The notes under the pieces were generated by a model that worked only from the letters and a program-made list of their open reading frames with translations, was not told the DNA's origin and did not search any database. DNA of 29,944 nucleotides from an uncultured Lachnospiraceae bacterium (lineage in GTDB: Bacteria; Bacillota; Clostridia; Lachnospirales; Lachnospiraceae), in contig CALYVE010000002.1 in NCBI GenBank assembly GCA_945492935.1, positions 1-29,944 of the forward strand, read 5' to 3'. The position numbers and the translations under genes are program-made. This document shows, piece by piece, positions 23,614 to 29,944 of the stretch (position 1 is the stretch's first letter; every line of letters starts with the position of its first letter).

Positions 23614-24882
23614 ATGGCAATGAAAAAGAAGCCGGTAACAGGAATGAAGGATATTTTGCCAAAGGAGATGGCAATCCGCGATTATTGTATCGGGTTAATT
23701 AAAGAGACATACAAGACCTTTGGATTTTGTTCCGTTGAGACGCCGTGCGTAGAGCACATAGAGAACCTTAGCAGCAAGCAGGGCGGCGAGAATGAAAAGC
23801 TGATATTTAAGATTTTGAAGAGGGGCGAAAAGCTGGATGCAGCACTTGCCGGAAATGCGATTGACAGCAGCAGTCTCGTGGATGGCGGTCTTCGTTATGA
23901 CCTTACGCTTCCGCTTTCGAGATATTACTCGAACAATGCAAATGAGCTTCCAAATCCATTTAAAGCCTTGCAGATGGGAAATGTTTGGAGAGCTGACAGA
24001 CCACAGCGTGGAAGATATCGTCAGTTCATGCAGTGTGATATTGATATTTTGGGAGAGCCGACCATTCTTGCGGAAATCGAACTGATTCTGGCTACGACGA
24101 CATTACTTGGCAAGCTTGATTTTAAAAACTTTACGATTCGAATAAATGACCGACGTATCCTTAAGGCGATGGCAGCATACAGTGGGTTTGCCGAGACTGA
24201 TTACGATAACGTATTTATTACACTTGATAAGATGGACAAGATTGGTCTCGACGGTGTTAAGGAAGAATTGATTGCAGATGGCTATGCAGAGGAATCGGTT
24301 ATAAAATATCTCGGGCTTTTCGAGAAGGTTACAGCAGATATTGCCGGAGTACGTTTTATTAAGGAGACACTTGGCGATGTGTTGGATGCTGACGTAGCCG
24401 ATGGTTTAGAGACAATTATTGCAAGTGTTGAGGGCGCAAAGCAGGCAGAGTTCAAGATTAGCTTCGACCCGACACTTGTGCGAGGAATGTCATACTATAC
24501 CGGACCGATTTTTGAAATTTCAATGGATGAATTCGGCGGTTCGGTCGGCGGCGGCGGACGTTATGATGAAATGATTGGTAAGTTCACGGGAAATGCGACA
24601 CCGGCCTGCGGATTTTCGATTGGATTTGAGCGTATTGTCATGCTCCTTCTGGAACGCGATTTTAAGATTCCGGGAACAGGAGAAAAGACAGCGTATTTAA
24701 TCGAGAAAAATATGCCGGCAGAGCGTATGCAGGAAATTCTTACGAAGGCAAAGGCAGAGCGTGCGACAGGAAAGATTGTTAATATCGCGATTATGAAGAA
24801 AAATAAGAAATTCCAGAAGGAGCAGATGGAGGCAGAAGGCTATACTGTATTTGAGGAATTTTATATCAATAAATTAAACTAG
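23614..24882 (+). CDS. hisS: histidyl-tRNA synthetase
   Basis: A 422-residue class II synthetase charging tRNA-His. Motif 2 is RADRPQRGRYRQF followed by QCDIDILG, the HisRS signature LVRGMSYYTG lies near residue 290, GGGGRYDEM is the histidine-binding loop, and CGFSIGFERI is motif 3. The C-terminal ~85 residues are the anticodon-binding domain. GGAGG lies seven bases before the ATG. No T-box leader is possible because hemZ ends 2 bases earlier, so regulation must come from further upstream in the operon. It pairs with aspS downstream as in Bacillus. Confidence 0.96.
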   Translation: MAMKKKPVTGMKDILPKEMAIRDYCIGLIKETYKTFGFCSVETPCVEHIENLSSKQGGENEKLIFKILKRGEKLDAALAGNAIDSSSLVDGGLRYDLTLPLSRYYSNNANELPNPFKALQMGNVWRADRPQRGRYRQFMQCDIDILGEPTILAEIELILATTTLLGKLDFKNFTIRINDRRILKAMAAYSGFAETDYDNVFITLDKMDKIGLDGVKEELIADGYAEESVIKYLGLFEKVTADIAGVRFIKETLGDVLDADVADGLETIIASVEGAKQAEFKISFDPTLVRGMSYYTGPIFEISMDEFGGSVGGGGRYDEMIGKFTGNATPACGFSIGFERIVMLLLERDFKIPGTGEKTAYLIEKNMPAERMQEILTKAKAERATGKIVNIAIMKKNKKFQKEQMEAEGYTVFEEFYINKLN

Positions 24883-24911
24883 AAGTTGCAGATTTTAAAG
24901 GAGATTGAGCA

Positions 24912-26711
24912 ATGGCAGAGTCAATGAAAGGGCTGAAAAGGAGCCACAGATGTACAGAAGTAAACAGCGCTATGGTCGGAAAAGAAGTAACCGTTATGGG
25001 CTGGGTACAAAAAAGCAGAAATAAGGGCGGTATCATTTTTGTAGATTTACGTGACAGAAGTGGTATTTTACAGATTATTTTCGAAGAGGCAAATTGTGGT
25101 GCCGAAAGCTTTGCAAAGGCAGAGAAGCTGCGTGCAGAGTTTGTTGTAGCGATCACAGGTAAGGTTGCGAAGCGAGGCGGTGCCGTGAATGAGAATTTAA
25201 AGACCGGTGACATCGAAATTATCGCTGATGACATTCGTATTTTGTCGGAAGCAGATACACCTCCGTTTCCGATTGAAGAAAACAGCAAGACAAAGGAAGA
25301 GCTTCGTCTGAAATACCGTTATTTAGATTTGCGTCGACCGGATCTTCAGAAAAATCTCATCCTTCGTAGTCAGGTTTCTACATTGACGCGTGCGTTTATG
25401 GCAGAGGAAGGCTTCATCGAAATAGAGACACCGACACTTTGTAAATCTACACCGGAGGGTGCCAGAGATTATCTTGTACCAAGCCGTGTGCATCCGGGTT
25501 CGTTCTATGCTTTGCCACAGTCACCACAGATTTACAAGCAGCTTTTAATGTGTTCAGGCTATGATCGTTATTTCCAGATTGCAAGATGCTATCGTGATGA
25601 GGACTTGCGTGCGGACCGTCAGCCGGAGTTTACACAGATGGATATGGAGCTTTCTTTTGTAGATGTAGATGATGTCATTGATGTCAATGAGAGACTTTTG
25701 GCGAAGCTTTTCAAGGAAACCATTGGCGTTGATGTACAGCTTCCGATTCAACGTATGACATACAAAGAGGCGATGGAGCGTTTTGGCTCCGACAAGCCGG
25801 ATCTTCGTTTTGGTATTGAGCTTCATGATGTAACAGATGTTGTGAAGGATTCAGAATTTGTCGTTTTCAAGAATGCAATCGAGGCAGGCGGAAGCGTTCG
25901 CGGAATTAATGCGGAAGGCTTAGGTGCCATGCCACGGAAGAAAATTGATGCCTTAGTAGATTTTGCCAAGGGATACGGTGCAAAAGGTCTTGCTTATATT
26001 GCAATTGCAGAGGATGGAACATACAAGTCTTCGTTTGCAAAATTCATGAAGGAAGACGAACTTGAAAATATGATTAACAGACTTGAGGGTAAGCCGGGTG
26101 ACTTGTTATTGTTTGCGGCTGATAAGACAAAGCTTGTGTATGACGTGTTAGGCGCACTTCGTCTTGAGATTGCAAACCAGCTCGGACTTCTTGACAAGAA
26201 TGAATACCGTTTTGTATGGATTACAGAGTTCCCACTTCTTGAGTGGAATGAGGACATGGGTCGTTATCAGGCAATGCACCATCCGTTCACAATGCCTATG
26301 GAAGAGGATATACAGTATATTGATTCTGATCCGGGTCGTGTTCGTGCAAAAGCATACGATATCGTATTAAACGGCAATGAAATTGGCGGAGGCAGTGTGC
26401 GTATCCACCAGAACGACATACAGGAAAAGATGTTTGCGGCATTAGGCTTTACAATGGAACAGGCATATGAGCAGTTCGGATTCCTGTTAAATGCATTTAA
26501 GTATGGTGTTCCGCCACATGCGGGACTTGCTTATGGTCTTGATCGTCTTGTCATGCTTATGGCAAAGGAGGATTCTATCCGTGATGTAATTGCTTTCCCT
26601 AAGGTAAAGGATGCATCATGCCTTATGAGTGAAGCACCAAACATCGTAGATGATAAGCAATTAGAGGAGCTTGGTATCGGGATTATCGAAACGGAAGCTT
26701 CCGAAGCATAA
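24912..26711 (+). CDS. aspS: aspartyl-tRNA synthetase (bacterial type)
   Basis: A 599-residue class II synthetase. The N-terminal OB fold (about 15-110) has VMGWVQKSRNKGG and FVDLRDRSG. The catalytic core starts at ~140 with GFIEIETPTL, ARDYLVPSR, SPQIYKQLLM and CYRDEDLRADRQPEFTQMD (motif 2), and ends with AYGLDRLVMLM (motif 3). The inserted GAD domain (about 285-415) marks the bacterial type. AAAGGAG precedes the ATG, 29 bases after hisS. It is the last gene of the plus-strand run. Whether it also charges tRNA-Asn cannot be judged from this window. Confidence 0.97.
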   Translation: MAESMKGLKRSHRCTEVNSAMVGKEVTVMGWVQKSRNKGGIIFVDLRDRSGILQIIFEEANCGAESFAKAEKLRAEFVVAITGKVAKRGGAVNENLKTGDIEIIADDIRILSEADTPPFPIEENSKTKEELRLKYRYLDLRRPDLQKNLILRSQVSTLTRAFMAEEGFIEIETPTLCKSTPEGARDYLVPSRVHPGSFYALPQSPQIYKQLLMCSGYDRYFQIARCYRDEDLRADRQPEFTQMDMELSFVDVDDVIDVNERLLAKLFKETIGVDVQLPIQRMTYKEAMERFGSDKPDLRFGIELHDVTDVVKDSEFVVFKNAIEAGGSVRGINAEGLGAMPRKKIDALVDFAKGYGAKGLAYIAIAEDGTYKSSFAKFMKEDELENMINRLEGKPGDLLLFAADKTKLVYDVLGALRLEIANQLGLLDKNEYRFVWITEFPLLEWNEDMGRYQAMHHPFTMPMEEDIQYIDSDPGRVRAKAYDIVLNGNEIGGGSVRIHQNDIQEKMFAALGFTMEQAYEQFGFLLNAFKYGVPPHAGLAYGLDRLVMLMAKEDSIRDVIAFPKVKDASCLMSEAPNIVDDKQLEELGIGIIETEASEA

Positions 26712-26754
26712 CAATCCGAAGAACAACAATAAAAACGATTGATTTCTACAATAT

Positions 26755-26817
26755 AAAACCCCGGCAATGAGGCACTCCAAATAGTTTGATTTTGGGATAT
26801 CTCATTGTCGGGGTTTT
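26755..26817. terminator. bidirectional terminator between aspS and the histidine kinase gene
   Basis: A 17-base inverted repeat with one mismatch: AAAACCCCGGCAATGAG (26755-26771) and CTCATTGTCGGGGTTTT (26801-26817). The A-tract on one side and T-tract on the other let it work for aspS on the plus strand and for the kinase gene on the minus strand, whose stop is 18 bases away. Confidence 0.9.
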
Positions 26818-26834
26818 GCATATTATATACCAAA

Positions 26835-28304
26835 TTACAGTATAGCCTGTTGTGATTGGTCGTTTGTAATGTTTTCTGTTTTATCTGTTTTTTCCGGTAC
26901 AACCTTTTGTAATGAGAAGGTAAATTCACTGCCGACACCTTCTGTACTTACAACGTTAATGTTTTCGTTATGTGCCTTAATAATTTCTTTCGTGATGGCA
27001 AGACCAAGACCGGTACCCTGCTTGTCTCTTCCTCGAGATATATCCGCCTTGTAAAAACGAACCCATATTTTGCTGAGAGAATCTGCCGGAATACCACATC
27101 CTTCATCCTTAATGGAAATAAAGATTTTGTCATTGCGTTCCGTGAGTGTGACGTAAATGCTTTTGCCCGCCGGCGTAAACTTAATGGCATTATCCAAAAG
27201 ATTATAGACAACCTGCTGGATTTTTGTTTTGTCAGCTTTAACAACAGAATTGTCTGTGTGATTATTGAGGACAAGTGTGATGCCCTTGTCAGAGCATTTG
27301 CCTTCAAATGTATTTAATGCTACACGGACGAGGTCTACTACGTCGAACTCCTTGTACATAAGCCAGATACCGTAGGAATCAAAGTCGTTAAGCTCAAGCA
27401 AGCTTGCTGTCAGCTTTGAAAGGTGCTTTGTTTCATCCACGACGATATTGAGATAACGCTCCTGTTTTTCGGGAGGAATCGTTCCGTCTAAAATCGCTTC
27501 AATGTAACCCTTGATAGAGGTTAACGGGGAGCGGAAATCATGGGAAATATTGGAGATGAAGGCACGACGGTATTCGTCAAGCTTGGAGAGCTCCGAGGCC
27601 ATGAATTCCAGCGTCGATGCCAGCTGTCCGATTTCATCCTTTGATTTGACATTCATTGGAGAATCAAAGTTACCGGTTGCGTATTCCTCGGCAATCGAGT
27701 TTATCTTACGGATTGGTCGCATGATTTTTTGGGAAATCAGACCAAGCAATAAGAAGGATACAATAATCATAATAAGGAATGGTACATACATTGCCTGAAC
27801 GATGTTTCTTTGCATGTTCTTGAGCTGTGAAACGGTCGAGTGCAAAAATACCATACCTTGTAATTCGTTTTTGTAGAGAACAGGAATGGCAACCGTGATA
27901 ACATCATCTTCAAATACACCATAGAAATCACCGGTAAAGGTTTGACTCTCGTTCAAATTAAAATCCCAGTTCAGAAGAAATATGTTTTCCGGAGGGGCTG
28001 CGTGATCTTTTCCCTGTGCACTTGCAACCATTTTTCCGTCCGGATCGACGAACCAGATACTTGAATCAAGCGTTGTCGCATAATACGTAAGAGATTCCTG
28101 AAGGTTTTCCTTCGTGTAAAATCCGCGGACATATCCGGTGATTGTTGGTTCAAACAAAAATGCTTCGTTCGTTAAATTGTCGGCTTTTTCTTCAATTAGG
28201 GCACGTCTTGTTGTATTGGATGAATAGAAAACCAATATGAAAAAGACGGAGACAAATAAAAACAAAAAGCCTAAGAAAATAATATCAAAAAAGGATCTTT
28301 TCAT
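26835..28304 (-). CDS. sensor histidine kinase
   Basis: A 489-residue membrane sensor kinase. TM1 is at about 8-27, followed by an extracytoplasmic Cache/PAS-like domain (about 30-168, with SSIWFVDPDGKMVAS and VITVAIPVLYKNELQG), TM2 at 171-190, and HAMP at ~191-243. The HisKA domain has His255 in SNISHDFRSPLTSIKGY, and the ATPase domain has NLLDNAIKF (N box), DEGCGIP (G1) and GTGLGLAI (G2). Its start ATG shares one base with the stop codon of the response-regulator gene, so the two are translationally coupled. The stimulus is unknown; the sensor domain suggests a small extracellular ligand. Confidence 0.95.
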   Translation of the reverse strand: MKRSFFDIIFLGFLFLFVSVFFILVFYSSNTTRRALIEEKADNLTNEAFLFEPTITGYVRGFYTKENLQESLTYYATTLDSSIWFVDPDGKMVASAQGKDHAAPPENIFLLNWDFNLNESQTFTGDFYGVFEDDVITVAIPVLYKNELQGMVFLHSTVSQLKNMQRNIVQAMYVPFLIMIIVSFLLLGLISQKIMRPIRKINSIAEEYATGNFDSPMNVKSKDEIGQLASTLEFMASELSKLDEYRRAFISNISHDFRSPLTSIKGYIEAILDGTIPPEKQERYLNIVVDETKHLSKLTASLLELNDFDSYGIWLMYKEFDVVDLVRVALNTFEGKCSDKGITLVLNNHTDNSVVKADKTKIQQVVYNLLDNAIKFTPAGKSIYVTLTERNDKIFISIKDEGCGIPADSLSKIWVRFYKADISRGRDKQGTGLGLAITKEIIKAHNENINVVSTEGVGSEFTFSLQKVVPEKTDKTENITNDQSQQAIL

Positions 28305-29017
28305 TAGCGCACCTCGAATCTGTAGCCTTTTCCCCAGACAGTAGAAATCGACCAGTTGTGGTTCTCGTTAAGCTTTTCGCGCAAACGTTTGATGTGAACA
28401 TCGACGGTACGCGAGTCGCCGATATAGTCGTAGCCCCAGAGACGATCAAGAAGCTGATCACGGGTAAATACCTGATTTGGTTTACTTGCAAGGAAATAGA
28501 GAAGCTCTAATTCCTTTGGCGGCATTTCAATCTGCTCACCTTCCAAAATAACCATGTAGTTTGTAATATTTACAAGCAAATCCTCATATTCAACATAATC
28601 ACCCTGATAGTTGGTTTGGATAGGAACCGATGTCCGCTCCATTATAACGGGAGCCGTACGGCGAAGCACGGCCTTAACACGGGCTACAAGTTCGTTGGAG
28701 TCAAAAGGCTTCATCATATAGTCGTCAGCACCAAGCTTAAGACCTAACACCTTATCAAAAACCTCACCCTTTGCAGAAAGCATGATAATAGGCGTCTGCT
28801 TTGTTTTACGGACCTCCGTACAAATCTCGTAACCATCAATATCGGGAAGCATAATATCAAGTAAAATAAGATGCGGATTAAATGAGTCAACAAGTGCGAG
28901 TGCATCGCGGCCATTGTAGGCAATCTCTGTTGCAAAGCATTCCTTGAGAAGATAGAGCGAAATAAGCTCTGCAATGTTTTCGTCATCATCTACAATCAAA
29001 ATACGCTGTTTATCCAT
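28304..29017 (-). CDS. OmpR/PhoB-family response regulator
   Basis: A 237-residue two-component regulator. In the receiver domain (3-117) Asp10/Asp11 and Asp12 lie near the Mg site, the phospho-acceptor is Asp54 in LILLDIMLPDIDG, with Ser81 and Lys103 conserved. A linker of ~25 residues leads to a winged-helix DNA-binding domain (~140-237) with RDQLLDRLWGYDYIGD and RTVDVHIKRLREKL. AAAGGGGGA lies about eleven bases before the ATG. mutS2 ends 17 bases upstream with no terminator seen, so readthrough from mutS2 is likely. Its targets are not identifiable here. Confidence 0.96.
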   Translation of the reverse strand: MDKQRILIVDDDENIAELISLYLLKECFATEIAYNGRDALALVDSFNPHLILLDIMLPDIDGYEICTEVRKTKQTPIIMLSAKGEVFDKVLGLKLGADDYMMKPFDSNELVARVKAVLRRTAPVIMERTSVPIQTNYQGDYVEYEDLLVNITNYMVILEGEQIEMPPKELELLYFLASKPNQVFTRDQLLDRLWGYDYIGDSRTVDVHIKRLREKLNENHNWSISTVWGKGYRFEVR

Positions 29018-29034
29018 GTTGTTTTATTCCCCCT

Positions 29035-29944
29035 TTATAATTCTACAATTGTTACACCGTATTCGCCTTCGCCGAATTCGCCGGGGCGGAAGGAAGATAC
29101 GAGAGGATGTTTGCGAAGATACTGGTGAATGCCGTTTCTAAGGGCACCGGTTCCCTTTCCGTGCACAATCGTGACTTTGGAAACATGGGCCAGAACAGCA
29201 TCATCTAAATATTTGTCAATTTCCTGTGTTGCTTCTAAAACAGTTTTGCCAATAACATTAATCTCGGGTGAAAATGTCATTGCCTTGCTTGTAATACTCT
29301 TGCTTTTTGTACGGTAAGTATTTGTATCCTTTGCCGAAGGCTCCTGAATAATCTGCAAATCGCTGATTGGCAGACGAGAAGATAAAATTCCCATTTGTAC
29401 CGTGGCAAGTCCTTTTGCATCCGGAAGCACAGTGATGGTTCCTTTCGCCCCCATGCTGAGGACCTCGACGGTGTCACCAATATGAAAATCATTCGCCTTG
29501 TGATTGGAGCTTTTTGCCTGCTTTTGCACACCTGCTTTATCATATGTATTCAGCTTGTCGCGAAGCTTGCCGCGCTTTTGCTCCATTGTACGTAAATCGG
29601 CTTTGTGTGGATTGTTGCTCCATTTGTTGTAGTCGCGGATAGCCTGGTCGGCAACCTCCTTCGCCTCATCAATAATATCGCGAGCCTCTTCCCGGGCTTT
29701 ACGCAAAATTTCGGCTTTTTTCGTTGTGAGCTCTGCTTCTTTCTCTGACAGATTTTTCTTTAGAGATTCGATTTCCTGCTTGTATTGTTCAATGGCTTGC
29801 TTGTCCGCTTCGATGTCACGTTTGCTCTTTTCGAGATCTGCGATTAAGGTTTCCATATCGACTGCAGTGCTGTCAATCTGTGCGGCTGCACCTTCTATAA
29901 TATAATCCGGCAGTCCGAGCTTTTTGGAAATGGCAAAAGCATTG
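29035..29944 (-). CDS. mutS2: endonuclease MutS2, C-terminal part (5' partial)
   Basis: About 302 C-terminal residues are visible, and the frame is open to the window edge (NAFAISKKLGLPDYIIEGA, the end of the MutS ATPase core). Next comes a long charged coiled coil, about 110 residues rich in Lys and Glu, then a KOW-like segment (DFHIGDTVEVLSMGAKGTI) and a C-terminal Smr domain with IVHGKGTGALRNGI and FGEGEYGVTIVEL. MutS2 acts on branched DNA and, in Bacillus, on collided ribosomes through Smr. The usual LDLRG motif at the Smr start is replaced by INVIGKT here. The ATG at 29856 is internal and not the true start. Confidence 0.93.
   Translation of the reverse strand, partial: NAFAISKKLGLPDYIIEGAAAQIDSTAVDMETLIADLEKSKRDIEADKQAIEQYKQEIESLKKNLSEKEAELTTKKAEILRKAREEARDIIDEAKEVADQAIRDYNKWSNNPHKADLRTMEQKRGKLRDKLNTYDKAGVQKQAKSSNHKANDFHIGDTVEVLSMGAKGTITVLPDAKGLATVQMGILSSRLPISDLQIIQEPSAKDTNTYRTKSKSITSKAMTFSPEINVIGKTVLEATQEIDKYLDDAVLAHVSKVTIVHGKGTGALRNGIHQYLRKHPLVSSFRPGEFGEGEYGVTIVEL

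Noticed and set aside
23590..24911. T-box leader for hisS or aspS
   Set aside because: The gaps before hisS (2 bases) and aspS (29 bases) are too short for a T-box, and no specifier or antiterminator structure is visible.

Overview
This window looks like the chromosome of a Gram-positive anaerobe of the class Clostridia, most likely Lachnospiraceae. That is an inference from gene content and order. The signs are the SCIFF peptide with its radical SAM maturase, a fused SecDF, HemZ, and the conserved run recJ - apt - relA - MBL hydrolase - hemZ - hisS - aspS. Most protein sequences and the moderate-to-low GC (judged by eye) agree. Coding density is high and the longest gene-free stretch is about 220 bases. 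I saw no transposons, tRNA or rRNA genes, CRISPR arrays or phage genes.

Region 1 (1-10062, +) is the accessory-looking part: a Ser/Thr phosphorylation island. It encodes the C-terminal part of a Pro/Met-repeat FHA protein, a PP2C phosphatase, a membrane Ser/Thr kinase with an extracytoplasmic TPR-like part, and a membrane-anchored acidic repeat protein. That last protein carries eleven Thr-x-[Val/Phe]-Leu motifs. Next comes a 1500-residue Ig-like surface protein, then a strong terminator, a promoter and a second PP2C phosphatase. Kinase, phosphatase, phosphothreonine reader (FHA) and a candidate multi-site substrate lie within 5 kb, with gaps of 1 to 24 bases between neighbours, so a self-contained phospho-Thr circuit controlling something at the envelope is plausible. 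The upstream part lies outside the window.

Region 2 (10074-12664, +) encodes a HAD phosphatase, a small PII-like protein, a CPA2-type cation/proton antiporter that lacks a C-terminal RCK domain, and a four-helix membrane protein whose ribosome binding site is inside a hairpin.

Region 3 (12672-26817, +) is conserved housekeeping. It holds the 46-residue SCIFF peptide with its own promoter, an attenuator-like hairpin, the SCIFF maturase, and a SecDF fusion whose SecF half has Ala where the conserved TM aspartate is expected. After a terminator come recJ, apt, relA/spoT, an MBL hydrolase, hemZ, hisS and aspS, ending at a strong bidirectional terminator.

Region 4 (26835-29944, -) holds, in transcription order, mutS2 (5' end outside the window), an OmpR/PhoB-type response regulator and its sensor histidine kinase, closely spaced and probably co-transcribed.
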